64,000 nucleotides of DNA from Clostridium sp. (GTDB lineage: Bacteria > Bacillota_A > Clostridia > Lachnospirales > Lachnospiraceae): assembly GCA_023666975.1 (NCBI GenBank), contig JAMPAW010000004.1:1-64000 (forward strand). The letters run 5' to 3'. The notes under the pieces are model-generated. The model did no database searches. It worked only from the letters and a program-made list of their open reading frames with translations, and was not told the origin of the DNA. Positions within the stretch are counted from its first letter, which is position 1; each line of letters opens with the position of its first letter. This document shows, piece by piece, positions 1 through 8,106 of the stretch. The translations under genes were made by a program, and so were the position numbers.

Positions 1-511
1 CTAAATTATTGTTTATTGCATCATTATTTTTAATTTTATCATCTAACAACTTAAGTATTTTTCCTATTTTAATTTGTTTTTTATAACTGGGTACATTAAC
101 ATTTATTTGTCTCAGTACATTAAGCTGTACCCTTTGTCGTCCCGACGAACCTACCATTGATTTTATTGCAATTTCACGTATCATTGGACTGCTTATCAAA
201 TAGTAAATATAATCAGCATCAGAAATGCTCTTTATTTCCCGGAAAACAATAAATTCTGTTGAACCAAAACCAATTTCGCCTTCTTTTAAACCGGATACTT
301 TAGCAATTTTTCCATTTTCTAAACAGGGAGTAATTCTTGCCATTAATGTATCCCCATTTCTAAATTTTGAACCTCCCATATATTTTTCTATTGTATAACC
401 AGCAATATCCCGGCAATATGGTCGAAGCTTGTCCATACTTATTTTTTTTGCATATGTGTCCTTTTTCAGTTTTTCCACCGGATTTATTTCTACTATCTCA
501 TCCAATCTCAT
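1..511 (-). CDS. hsdS: Type I restriction specificity subunit HsdS (partial, runs off the window)
   Basis: Reverse-strand reading from ATG at 511 stays open to the edge, giving about 170 residues that begin MRLDEIVEINP and include GGSKFRNGDTLMARITPCLE and GFGSTEFIVFR. These are hallmarks of the first target-recognition domain of HsdS, which sets the DNA sequence recognised by the HsdM/HsdS/HsdR complex. A clear GAGGAG ribosome site precedes the start, 86 bp after the hsdM stop codon, so hsdMS forms one transcription unit. With the prophage inserted in hsdM, hsdS lies downstream of about 51 kb of phage DNA and is probably poorly expressed. The C-terminal half and any hsdR lie outside the window. 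Confidence 0.88.
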   Translation of the reverse strand, partial: MRLDEIVEINPVEKLKKDTYAKKISMDKLRPYCRDIAGYTIEKYMGGSKFRNGDTLMARITPCLENGKIAKVSGLKEGEIGFGSTEFIVFREIKSISDADYIYYLISSPMIREIAIKSMVGSSGRQRVQLNVLRQINVNVPSYKKQIKIGKILKLLDDKIKNNDAINNNL

Positions 512-597
512 AAAACCTACTCCTCTTCATGAACAAATATATAATTAATTTGTTGCCTTAATAATATAACACCCAGCTGATTCCATATATCCTTTCC

Positions 598-1509
598 TTA
601 TATTTCATACCCAATTGCCTGTAAGTTATGCTTAATCTCTTCTTCCAATTCATGAGACTTCTCAAACATACCAGACAATTCCGTTGTTAATCGTTTCATC
701 TTCTCGTCAAATGGTTCTTCGTCTATCTGCTGTTCCTCGATACCCACATATCTTCCTGGTGTCAAAATATAATCTTGTTTTTCAATATCATCCACAGTCG
801 CTATAGCACAAAATCCTTTTATTTCTTCCAAACTTCCGTTTTGAAATGTCTCAAATGTATCTGCTAACTTCTGAATATCCTCATCTGTAAAATCTCTGTG
901 CTTACGATCAACCATATATCCCATCTTGCGAGCATCTATAAATAATGTTTTTCCTTTTTGTTTCTTATTCTTGCTAATAAACCACAAAGTCACCGGAATA
1001 GTAACACTATAGAAAAGCTGTGTTGGCATTGCTACAATGCCTTCTATTAAATCATCCTCAATAATCTTTTTTCTAATTTCGCCCTCGCCACCTGTTTGTG
1101 ATGATAATGCACCATTTGCCAACACAAGACCAATTTTTCCGTTTGGTGCAAGGTGATGAATCATATGCTGTATCCATGCAAAGTTTGCATTACCTGCTGG
1201 TGGCAAACCGTATTTCCAACGAACATCATCCTGAAGCTTATCTTGTCCCCAATTCGAAAGATTGAATGGTGGATTTGCCATTACGAAATCTGCCTTTAAT
1301 GTCCTGTGAATATCATTAAAAAACGTATCTGCATGGTGCAGTCCAAAATCTGCATCGATTCCTCGAATAGCCATATTCATCTTGGCCATTTTCCATGTAT
1401 CGGCATTTGATTCCTGACCATATACAGAAATCTGATTTCTATTACCGCTATGTACCTGCAAAAACTTAACAGATTGAACGAACATACCGCCAGAGCCACA
1501 GCATGGATC
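598..1509 (-). pseudogene. hsdM: hsdM 3' fragment, separated from its 5' half by the prophage
   Basis: This encodes the C-terminal 302 residues of a type I DNA adenine methyltransferase. It starts inside SAM-binding motif I (DPCCGSGGMF) and includes catalytic motif NPPF (ADFVMANPPFNLSN) and the C-terminal helices. The chromosomal part begins at the GAT codon at 1507-1509. Upstream of that the frame continues into prophage DNA (CNCIIYRTAT) up to an ATG at 1581 that has no ribosome site. Joined to 53733-53137 it restores a 501-aa HsdM in frame. As it stands the fragment lacks the N-terminal HsdM_N domain and should not methylate. The break is clean and without frame loss, so prophage excision would repair the gene. 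Confidence 0.9.
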
Positions 1510-1533
1510 TGTTGCCGTCCTATAAATGATACA
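1507..1533. other. attL: left prophage-chromosome junction
   Basis: Chromosomal hsdM sequence ends at ATC (1507-1509), which is also present at attR (53137-53139). The phage half carries GTTGC (1511-1515) and TGATACA (1527-1533). These mirror GCAAC (53126-53130) and TGTATCA (53114-53120) at attR. Joining the phage halves gives a 50-bp attP whose outer arms are symmetric about T|C of the ATC core. This fits large serine integrases, which use roughly 50-bp attP sites and a 2-bp crossover. Confidence 0.85.
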
Positions 1534-1554
1534 ATTACACGAACCCTTGAGATT

Positions 1555-1580
1555 TGCACCAAAGTTGGTTCTTTGGTGCA
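1555..1580. repeat. Inverted repeat just inside attL
   Basis: TGCACCAAAG (1555-1564) and CTTTGGTGCA (1571-1580) form a perfect 10-bp inverted repeat with a 6-bp loop. A third half-site TTTTGGTGCA follows at 1581-1590, and ATGCACCAAAAG occurs near the other end (52997-53007). Possibly a recombinase or accessory-factor binding site; function unproven. Confidence 0.55.
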
Positions 1581-1596
1581 TTTTGGTGCATACGCA

Positions 1597-1896
1597 TCAT
1601 TCTAATCCAAATTTTGCCCGATATACTTCCGGGTCAGCCATATACTCCTTATACTTCTCCCGCAAACAGTTCCCGCACGGACGGAATCCGGCTGCAAGAG
1701 CCGTTTTCTCATCAGCGAAGAATACACGGGACTTTTCATAGCTTCCAGGAAATCTCCTAATGGTAGAAAGCGCAGACGGGCAGTCAAGCCGACCATAAAT
1801 TTTCAGCTTACCGTTCCCACCCAAAGTTCCAGGCATTTCGGAAAGATACTCCTTGCCATCTGCGCCAATAAGTTTATACATTTTCTTTTCAGCCAT
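1597..1896 (-). CDS. Ada-like metal-binding domain protein
   Basis: A 99-aa protein with the layout of a stand-alone Ada-type zinc-binding domain: GRLDCPSA, then VFFADEKTALAAGFRPCGNC. The phrase F-F-A-x-x-x-x-A-x-x-A-G-F-R-P-C-x-x-C is the family signature. In the Ada repair protein this domain takes a methyl group from DNA phosphates, but single-domain phage and host versions have no firmly known role. AAGGAG precedes the ATG. It is last in a three-gene cargo operon next to attL, 59 bp after the GIY-YIG gene. A DNA-binding or damage-sensing role is inference. Confidence 0.72.
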   Translation of the reverse strand: MAEKKMYKLIGADGKEYLSEMPGTLGGNGKLKIYGRLDCPSALSTIRRFPGSYEKSRVFFADEKTALAAGFRPCGNCLREKYKEYMADPEVYRAKFGLE

Positions 1897-1955
1897 TGTA
1901 ATTGCTCCTTCTCAAATATGTATTGTGGTTTCTCGCATTATTGCCGGAATATCAG

Positions 1956-3203
1956 TCATTCATTTTGATGTTTCAGTTCTTTTATGGTCTTTCCGGCAGC
2001 ATTTAGCCACATAATATTTCCATTTGCGGTTCCGCCAATGATACAGGCGGCAGCAGTTGATGTGCTGTTAAACCGGACATCTTCCACGAACACGCCACCG
2101 TTCACTTTACCCTCTTCGACAAGCTGTTTTCGCAAAGCCCTGATAAACTCATGGCAGGATTTTGTTTCGGTCATGCAGAACCCGGAGCCTTTGCAAACGG
2201 TAAAGCCACCATCTGAAATCCAGCCGGTTGCCACTGCCTTTTTCCCTGCAAGATGGTATATTTCCTGTCCAAAAATCTGCTTCTGCGATGGAGTGGGTTC
2301 ATCTTCCCCGCCGCTAACCTCAATATCGAAGACTTTCTCCCCGGATGCATCCATATCCTTCAATGCAACACCATTTTTGTTTTTCCATTCTGCCAGGCCA
2401 TTCGAGTTTTTCCCGCAGACAAAAGTGGATGCATAAGAAGGGCTTCCAAACAGCACATCTTCCTGTAAAATCCCATCGGCGTCAATAGACGCAGCGTACT
2501 GCTCTCTCAGTTTCTTAATTCCCTGCGGAGCATAATCCGCCACTTTCTGATAAATAAAACTGCCTTTCAGTACCCAAAAGCCATCGGAGGACAGCTTTCC
2601 CGTAGCATTTCCACCTTTTCCATGATTCCGTGAAAAATACAGCAGTCCATCCAATTCATCGCTTTTCTCGGATTCCGAAGATTTCAATGGCTCAAACGCC
2701 ATATGCCCAAGAGCCGGAACTACCAGCATCGCATTTATGATGAATTCCTCCAGTAAATCCCGCATCTGTTTTGACATAGGCGACTGGGGAGGTGTATTTC
2801 CATTTTTCACAAGATATCGGTCAGAATCCTTTGCTATGGTATAGAAACGGTTCTCCAGATATTTTACGCGTCCTTTTTCCAAGGTACCGTCAGGCGTTAC
2901 AAAAATAATGGCTTCCGTCCAGTAGCTGCCGTCCTTTTCAAAAGTATGCGGCTGGGTAAGGCGTTTCAGGACATCGTCACCCTCGCCAACATAGATAAAC
3001 TGCCGCCAGGTGGAATCGTCTCGCCCAAAGAGGAAATATACGCCCGGTGCGTTTAATTCCGTCAAATCAATAAAACATTCTTTCAGCATCCCTCTTGGAA
3101 CCTTGTAAGCAATGCCGTTCCAATTGGAGAGTGTGGCTTGCCATCTGCCTGCGGCAGTGCCGTCCATAAGATATAAACTGATGCTTTTCCCAAGTGATGA
3201 CAT
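1956..3203 (-). CDS. GIY-YIG nuclease-like protein with two DUF4357-like domains
   Basis: A 415-aa protein. The N-terminal part has a GIY-YIG core: GVY at 54-56, YVG at 71-73, Arg81, Glu117 in YLENRFY, and an Asn near 134-136. The metal ligand and catalytic Arg are therefore present. Two DUF4357-like domains follow at about 200-285 and 325-412, each with a G-x-x-x-S-x-G-F-x-V pattern and a closing W/L-rich strand. The family is seen near restriction systems, and a DNA nuclease with paired DNA-binding modules is likely. GGAGGG lies before the ATG. It sits between a small Xre gene and an Ada-like gene, in a lysogen-cargo position. Its target is unknown. Confidence 0.78.
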   Translation of the reverse strand: MSSLGKSISLYLMDGTAAGRWQATLSNWNGIAYKVPRGMLKECFIDLTELNAPGVYFLFGRDDSTWRQFIYVGEGDDVLKRLTQPHTFEKDGSYWTEAIIFVTPDGTLEKGRVKYLENRFYTIAKDSDRYLVKNGNTPPQSPMSKQMRDLLEEFIINAMLVVPALGHMAFEPLKSSESEKSDELDGLLYFSRNHGKGGNATGKLSSDGFWVLKGSFIYQKVADYAPQGIKKLREQYAASIDADGILQEDVLFGSPSYASTFVCGKNSNGLAEWKNKNGVALKDMDASGEKVFDIEVSGGEDEPTPSQKQIFGQEIYHLAGKKAVATGWISDGGFTVCKGSGFCMTETKSCHEFIRALRKQLVEEGKVNGGVFVEDVRFNSTSTAAACIIGGTANGNIMWLNAAGKTIKELKHQNE

Positions 3204-3223
3204 AGCCTGTCCCTCCTGTCTTT

Positions 3224-3439
3224 TTAATCCGTATTTCTCTTCACATATGTCAGTTCGATGTCATATCCCAGTTTTTCCAGCATCTGAATGAATGTCCTGT
3301 TGACAATATTATCATTCTTTTTTATCAGCCGATTCACATAGGACGGAGTGGTCCCCACATCCTCGGCAAGTTTCGCCTGTGTGGTTTCCATCTCAATACA
3401 CTTTACTTTCACATCGACCTCTATATTATTCTTCAGCAT
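3224..3439 (-). CDS. Small Xre-family DNA-binding protein
   Basis: A 71-aa protein with one helix-turn-helix (TTQAKLAEDVGTTPSYVNRLI) and an IELTYVKR tail. It is the first gene of the attL cargo operon and has its own vegetative promoter at 3489-3517, so it may be expressed in the lysogen. ATG 3439 is preferred over an upstream GTG at 3448. It could autoregulate the GIY-YIG operon or contribute to prophage control. It is too small to be an ordinary CI-type repressor with a cleavage domain. Confidence 0.7.
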   Translation of the reverse strand: MLKNNIEVDVKVKCIEMETTQAKLAEDVGTTPSYVNRLIKKNDNIVNRTFIQMLEKLGYDIELTYVKRNTD

Positions 3440-3488
3440 AATTTTCACCCATCTGTTTTTGAAATAAATTGCACTATTCGTCTAATTT

Positions 3489-3517
3489 ATTGTAACACAT
3501 ATCTTGAGAAAATTCAA
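3489..3517 (-). promoter_or_regulatory. Vegetative promoter of the attL cargo operon
   Basis: On the minus strand TTGAAT (3512-3517) and TACAAT (3489-3494) are separated by exactly 17 bp, 50 bp upstream of the Xre gene start. This is close to the SigA consensus and suggests expression in the lysogen. Confidence 0.7.
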
Positions 3518-3528
3518 TCCCCGGCAGC

Positions 3529-3556
3529 AAAAAAGCACCCTGCCAAAGCAAGGTGC
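3529..3556 (-). terminator. Terminator after the recombinase operon
   Basis: GCACC/GGTGC stem extended by inner pairing, followed by six T on the minus strand (3529-3534). It lies 20 bp past the 3576 stop and separates the recombinases from the cargo operon. Confidence 0.75.
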
Positions 3557-3575
3557 CAATTTCTGTGCTGTATTT

Positions 3576-5150
3576 TTATATCCGTATCTCAGTTCCGTCA
3601 CGGAAAGTTACGATGATTTCCTTCTTCCTGCCGATCGTGATAAATTCCACCATGCTGCTCCACAGACGCTCGTCAAAATCGGTGATAACGCCTTTCTGAG
3701 CTTCCATGACTTTGATAAAGTTCGCCAGCCGCTCACTCTGTGCTTCCTTTGCAGTGATATCCGCTACTGTCTCATCGTAGCGTGCTTTGACACTGTCATA
3801 GCGTTCTGCCAGCGAATTGTAGCGTTTTTGGTATTCGCCCTGGTCTTGCGCGACACGAGCGTTCTCTGCGATAATGCTCTGCGTCATTTCGACCACCACA
3901 CTCATCTCCTCCTCAAGACGGCGCTTTTCTTCCTGCAGGTCATCTGTGCAGCAAAGCGTCTGACGGATAAGTTCCGCATTGGTGATAAGCTCCTCCTTTT
4001 CCGAAACCAGCTGATTATATGCGGATACGAACGCTACTTTAATTTCATCCTCCGTCACATGGGGAGTTTCGCATCGCTGTCCTTTGTATTTGCTGTTACA
4101 ACGGTAAATCACCCTGCGGTATCGGTCGGTGGAATGCCAGACCTTTGAACCAAACCATCCGCCGCAGTCGGCGCATTTAATCTTATTGGAAAAAATGCTT
4201 ACGCCACTGTAGCGGGAATTGCCGCTCCTGCGTTTCTCCAGCTCTGCCTGAACCAAGTCGAAAACGGCAGGCGGGATGATGGCTTCATGGTTTCCCTCCA
4301 CATAATACTGCGGAACCTCTCCTTCATTCTTCTTTGTTTTCTTCCGCAGAAAGTCCACCGTGAATTCCTTCTGCAAAAGGGCATCCCCTTTGTATTTTTC
4401 GTTGGAAAGCATCCGCCGCACCGTCTGCTGGTTCCATACATCCTTGCCGCCTGGCGTCTTAATGCCGCGCCTGGTCAGTTCAGCCGCAATCGAATGGGGA
4501 CTCATGCCCTCAAGGAACAGGGAGAAGATGAGCCGCACAGTTTCCGCCTGTTTGTGGTTTACCACAATCGTGCCGTCAGGACCTTTGTCCAGCCCAAGAA
4601 CGCGGCTGTAGGCAAAGCTGACCTTTCCATCAGCAAAGCGTTTCCTCTGCCCCCAGGTAACATTCTCCGAAATGGAGCGGCTCTCCTCCTGCGCCAGCGA
4701 GGACATGATGGTGATAAGTAGCTCTCCCTTGGAATCCAGCGTCCAGATATTTTCCTTCTCAAAATAGATTTCAATCCCTCTCTCCTTCAAATCACGGACA
4801 GTCGTAAGGCTGTCCACTGTGTTCCGTGCAAAGCGGCTCACGCTCTTGGTGATGATGAGGTCAATTTTCCCAGCTTTGGCATCCGCAATCATCTTATTAA
4901 ACCCAGCACGGTGCCGTGTAGAAGTTGCGCTAATGCCTTCGTCTGTATATATCCCGGCAAATTCCCAATCATCGCGCCCCTTAATATAATTCGTATAGTA
5001 ATCCACCTGCGCTTCGTAACTGGTGACCTGGTCCTCGTGGTCGGTACTGACGCGGGCATATCCTGCTACCTTACGCTTTTTCGTGCTGTTGATGGGAGCA
5101 GCGGTATATTTGCTTATGGTGGCGGGTATCGCCGTTACTTTCCTTGCCAT
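3576..5150 (-). CDS. Large serine recombinase, coiled-coil form (likely phage integrase)
   Basis: A 524-aa protein. The resolvase catalytic domain starts at YARVSTDHED with nucleophile Ser35. It continues with SVSRFARNT, the recombinase domain to about 300, and a zinc ribbon (CADCGGW ... RCNSKYKGQRC) near 320-360. A long coiled coil of about 60 residues (395-480) and a short C-terminal beta segment follow. The coiled coil normally controls whether integration or excision occurs. The start overlaps the end of the upstream recombinase by 16 bp, so the two are co-translated. Its position beside attL is usual for an integrase. Confidence 0.9.
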   Translation of the reverse strand: MARKVTAIPATISKYTAAPINSTKKRKVAGYARVSTDHEDQVTSYEAQVDYYTNYIKGRDDWEFAGIYTDEGISATSTRHRAGFNKMIADAKAGKIDLIITKSVSRFARNTVDSLTTVRDLKERGIEIYFEKENIWTLDSKGELLITIMSSLAQEESRSISENVTWGQRKRFADGKVSFAYSRVLGLDKGPDGTIVVNHKQAETVRLIFSLFLEGMSPHSIAAELTRRGIKTPGGKDVWNQQTVRRMLSNEKYKGDALLQKEFTVDFLRKKTKKNEGEVPQYYVEGNHEAIIPPAVFDLVQAELEKRRSGNSRYSGVSIFSNKIKCADCGGWFGSKVWHSTDRYRRVIYRCNSKYKGQRCETPHVTEDEIKVAFVSAYNQLVSEKEELITNAELIRQTLCCTDDLQEEKRRLEEEMSVVVEMTQSIIAENARVAQDQGEYQKRYNSLAERYDSVKARYDETVADITAKEAQSERLANFIKVMEAQKGVITDFDERLWSSMVEFITIGRKKEIIVTFRDGTEIRI

Positions 5151-6505
5151 TCTCCGTCACGCTCCTTCCATTGCATAAACTCGTTGAACCCCATGTCGGT
5201 TCCTTTCCTGCCGCCGCAGCAGTTGTATTCGCTCCACAGGGCTTTCCGCTCCGGCGTCCACATGGTTTTCTTGGCATCGGATTTCCATTTTACCTCTCTG
5301 ACCTCGCCATCGTAAAAATGAAACTCTATCGTGTCTTTTCCGATGATGGTTACCTGTTCGACACGCTCCGCAAAGACGGATTCGTCAAATTCCTCTGTGC
5401 CGAGAACATCGGCGCAGACACTTTTCAGCAGCTTTTCGGGAATGTCCCGCGCACCGCAGCTTTTGCCCCTACCTTTTTTCGAGCCGCAGGTCCAAATGAC
5501 ATAGCTGCCCCGTTTCCGAGCGGAGCGCAGGAAACTCCGCCCGCAGTTCCCGCATTTGATTTTTGTGGAAAAGCAGGACAGGTTCAGCGACTTATTCGCA
5601 AAGCAGCCAAGTTCTCTGCGCCTTGCCATCTCCTCCTGCACATAATCAAAGGTGGCTTTATCAATTATGGCAGGATGCGTGTCCTCCACATAATACTGCG
5701 GCAGTTCGCCATGGTTCTTGCGCCTGTGCTTGGTAATGGGATCGGAAATGTACTCTTTTTGCAGGAGCATATTGCCGGTGTAGGTGATGTTGGTAAGAAC
5801 CAGCTTGATGTTGGAATCCACCCAGCGGTTTCCCTCTCTGGTCGTTATGCCCTCGGCAGCAAACTCCCGTTCGGTTTCCAGCCGCGACTTCCCATCAAGG
5901 AAATTCTGAAAAATCCTGCGGACAACAGCGGCTTCTTCCGACACAATGACAAGTTCGTCTCCCTCCCAGCGGTATCCGTAAATTCTGAAATGTCCGTTGG
6001 GGATTCCCTCTGCCATCCGCTTGCGAACTCCCCACTTCACATTGTCGCTGATGGAGCGGCTTTCCTCCTGTGCAAAGGACGCAAGAATGGTCATCATCAA
6101 TTCTCCGTCACCGCTCATGGAGCTAATATGCTCTTTTTCAAACCGCACTTCCACGCCGATATCTTTCAAATGCCGCACCGTTTCCAGTAAATCGACTGTG
6201 TTCCTTGCAAACCTCTGAATCGACTTCGTAAGGATGATATCGATTTTGCCCTCCTCGGCATCCGCAATCATGCATTTAAACTCGCTTCTTTTTGCCGTGC
6301 CGGTGCCGCTGATTCCGTTGTCCGCATATACACCCGCATATTCCCATTCGGGATTTTTCTGGATCATCGAACTGTAATAGCTGATTTGCGCGGACAGGGA
6401 ATGGTTCATCCTCTCACTTTCCATTGAAACGCGGGCATAGGCGGCTACCTTTTTCCGCATTTTAAGAGCCGGAGCAGTTGGCTCCACCCGCCTTATTTTC
6501 GACAT
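5135..6505 (-). CDS. Large serine recombinase, second copy lacking the long coiled coil
   Basis: A 456-aa protein with nucleophile Ser27 in AAYARVSMES, the SIQRFARNT helix, a recombinase domain, and a zinc ribbon (CGNCGRSF ... CGSKKGRGKSC) near 325-365. The C-terminus carries a short WTPERKALWSEYNCCGG segment where the partner has a coiled coil. It is clearly homologous to the downstream gene (shared PQYYVE, FARNTVD, QEESRSIS) but diverged. Both have intact active sites. Paired serine recombinases, such as CcrA/CcrB, can act together, so a joint role in integration or excision is plausible. One could instead act on a different site. Confidence 0.88.
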   Translation of the reverse strand: MSKIRRVEPTAPALKMRKKVAAYARVSMESERMNHSLSAQISYYSSMIQKNPEWEYAGVYADNGISGTGTAKRSEFKCMIADAEEGKIDIILTKSIQRFARNTVDLLETVRHLKDIGVEVRFEKEHISSMSGDGELMMTILASFAQEESRSISDNVKWGVRKRMAEGIPNGHFRIYGYRWEGDELVIVSEEAAVVRRIFQNFLDGKSRLETEREFAAEGITTREGNRWVDSNIKLVLTNITYTGNMLLQKEYISDPITKHRRKNHGELPQYYVEDTHPAIIDKATFDYVQEEMARRRELGCFANKSLNLSCFSTKIKCGNCGRSFLRSARKRGSYVIWTCGSKKGRGKSCGARDIPEKLLKSVCADVLGTEEFDESVFAERVEQVTIIGKDTIEFHFYDGEVREVKWKSDAKKTMWTPERKALWSEYNCCGGRKGTDMGFNEFMQWKERDGEWQGK

Positions 6506-6539
6506 GAAATCACTTCCTTCCGCTACTATATATCACTCT

Positions 6540-6725
6540 TTACGGGCGGGAAGTCAACGAAATGTCCGATAATAATGTGCCGAAAACAGGGCGGTATTTG
6601 GCAAGGAAAATTGTATCAATCTGACGATACTCTTCCTCAGAAATCAACCCCTCTGAGAGCATCCTTCTTGCCATGCTCATCGTAGCCTGATAGAGCTTTT
6701 CGTTCCTGAAATCGCTTTTACTCAT
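6540..6725 (-). CDS. Small SHOCT-like protein
   Basis: A 61-aa protein. The core KLYQATMSMARRMLSEGLISEEEYRQIDTIFLAKYRP matches the short SHOCT-type helical motif (L-x-x-G-x-I-x-x-E-E-Y). The ATG overlaps the stop of the preceding gene (ATGAGTAA), which suggests translational coupling. Small SHOCT proteins commonly sit beside serine recombinases in Firmicutes elements. A role as a recombination accessory factor is inference from position. Confidence 0.65.
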   Translation of the reverse strand: MSKSDFRNEKLYQATMSMARRMLSEGLISEEEYRQIDTIFLAKYRPVFGTLLSDISLTSRP

Positions 6726-7116
6726 GGCTGTCACCACCAAATCTGTCCTTGATATAGCATTGGCGGGAACAATATTTCCGGTTTTTACTGCCATAAGCCT
6801 TGAATGATTTTCCACAGCAGACACAGCGAAAATCATAAACCGCCTTTTTATTAACCTCATCCCTATGGCTGTTCCACCATTTCATCCTGCACATATCGGA
6901 GCAGAATTTCTTTTCCCTTGCTCCTTTCGGCTGCTCGATAGGCTTTCCGCAGCACTTACAGAATAACGATGCTGTTTCTTTTAGGTTATTCCCACACCGC
7001 CTATAAAAAGATTTGACTGTATTAATCGACAGTTTCAACTTTTCCGCTATTTCCGAATAGGTTGCTCCATTAGATCGGAGCGTGATAATCCTGGCTTTTT
7101 CTTCTGCCGTCATCAT
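6718..7116 (-). CDS. HTH plus zinc-finger regulatory protein
   Basis: A 132-aa protein. Residues 3-45 form a sigma-region-4-like HTH (TAEEKARIITLRSNGATYSEIAEKLKLS). Two CxxC...CxxxC zinc knuckles follow: CKCCGKPIEQPKG..KKFCSDMC and CVCCGKSFKAYG..RKYCSRQC. GGAGGTG precedes the double ATG at 7116/7113. It is first in the recombinase operon, directly behind an early-type phage promoter. It may regulate recombination or act as a directionality factor; neither is proven. Confidence 0.72.
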   Translation of the reverse strand: MMTAEEKARIITLRSNGATYSEIAEKLKLSINTVKSFYRRCGNNLKETASLFCKCCGKPIEQPKGAREKKFCSDMCRMKWWNSHRDEVNKKAVYDFRCVCCGKSFKAYGSKNRKYCSRQCYIKDRFGGDSHE

Positions 7117-7140
7117 AGACACCTCCAAGTTCCTGATGTG

Positions 7141-7174
7141 TCTATAGGCAAACAAAAACGCCAAAATCCGAAGT
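7141..7174 (-). promoter_or_regulatory. Early-type phage promoter motif, copy A (recombinase operon)
   Basis: Minus strand ACTTCGGATTT (7164-7174), 17 bp, then TATAGA (7141-7146). The same arrangement occurs at 40409-40442 and 45183-45216, always in front of an operon. Read as a promoter, the -35 is GGATTT and the -10 is TATAGA. It drives 7116 through 3576. Confidence 0.75.
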
Positions 7175-7192
7175 GTGATACATTTTTATGCA

Positions 7193-7239
7193 AAAGAAAA
7201 GCCGTGGACACTTGGGATTATCCAAATGTCCACGGCTTG
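7193..7239 (-). terminator. Strong terminator at the end of the lysis genes
   Basis: AAGCCGTGGACA (7200-7211) pairs with TGTCCACGGCTT (7228-7239). On the minus strand the stem is followed by TTTTCTTTT-type sequence. It ends late transcription after the endolysin and insulates the recombinase promoter. Confidence 0.85.
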
Positions 7240-7245
7240 TAAGGT

Positions 7246-8106
7246 TTATTTCAGCAGCTCATTCACTCGTTTTTGCACAGCGGAATAATCATACCCTGCG
7301 GCGGCGAGCCTTTTCCTGCGTTCGTCACCGTTGCCCCAATCGCCGCGAATCACCTCACGGGCAATATCGTCAACGGATTTTCCTGCCGGATATACTTTGT
7401 TCCCATTCTCGCCAAATACGGAATAGCCACTGTTTGAATCGGCGCACCTTTTCGCATTGGCGAGGACGCTGAACGCGCCCTTCTGCGATTTGCTGTCTGC
7501 CCAGGTTTTGCGCACACGGTACAGCCCGGAAGAAGCGCTGCTTTCTGTCGGCTTTGCGGCCGGAGTGCCGAGAGCCGCCGTCACTTTCTCCGCCAGGTCG
7601 CCAAGCCTTGCGTACAGCCAGTTTCCCGGACAGGATTTGTTAGCAAACCAGCGGTGGACGGTCAGCACCATCTCATCGGACTTCGGAGCATAATTCAGTG
7701 TCTTGTCCTTATCGCCGAGCCAGAGCAGTTTTGTTTTCCCGTTCCGTCTGCAAATGTCGGCGCAGAGGCTGACCAGCGAATCATAGACCTTGCCGTTCAT
7801 GGCGTAGGGTTCGGTCTTGTCGCTGGCGCATTCGATAGTGACTGCTCTCTGGTCGTTGGCGTTGGAGGAAGAACACCAAGAGCGGTTCTTCTCCTCCACG
7901 CAAAGGGAAACCCTGCCGTCCGTGCCGATTCCGTAATTGCAGCTTGCCTGCCTTGACGGAGAAGTGAAGCATCCACAGATGCTCTCAGCGGAAAGCTGGC
8001 CCACCACGCAGTGCGGCGTGATGCGGTCAATGCTGTGCGTCCTCTGCCCGGAATGGTTCGGACTGAGATTGGTGTATGCCACCAGCGGACTGTTCGTATA
8101 AGCCAT
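7246..8106 (-). CDS. Endolysin: N-acetylmuramoyl-L-alanine amidase with Cpl-7-type wall-binding repeat
   Basis: A 286-aa protein. The amidase domain (about 1-165) has zinc-site histidines (ITPHCVVG and LTVHRWF) and VTIECAS. A SPOR-like stretch lies at about 190-235 (GLYRVRKTWADSKSQKGAFSVLANA). The C-terminal 42 residues (VDDIAREVIRGDWGNGDERRK ... VNELLK) form one Cpl-7 repeat that binds cell wall. It cuts the peptide stem from muramic acid at the end of the lytic cycle. Start and stop overlap with the holin gene by one base, a standard lysis cassette. Confidence 0.9.
   Translation of the reverse strand: MAYTNSPLVAYTNLSPNHSGQRTHSIDRITPHCVVGQLSAESICGCFTSPSRQASCNYGIGTDGRVSLCVEEKNRSWCSSSNANDQRAVTIECASDKTEPYAMNGKVYDSLVSLCADICRRNGKTKLLWLGDKDKTLNYAPKSDEMVLTVHRWFANKSCPGNWLYARLGDLAEKVTAALGTPAAKPTESSASSGLYRVRKTWADSKSQKGAFSVLANAKRCADSNSGYSVFGENGNKVYPAGKSVDDIAREVIRGDWGNGDERRKRLAAAGYDYSAVQKRVNELLK

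Noticed and set aside
1509..1581. An open frame extends the hsdM 3' fragment into prophage DNA with an ATG at 1581
   Set aside because: No ribosome site, and the added residues (MHQRTNFGANLKGSC...) come from the att region and inverted repeat, so I do not treat it as a real new gene start.
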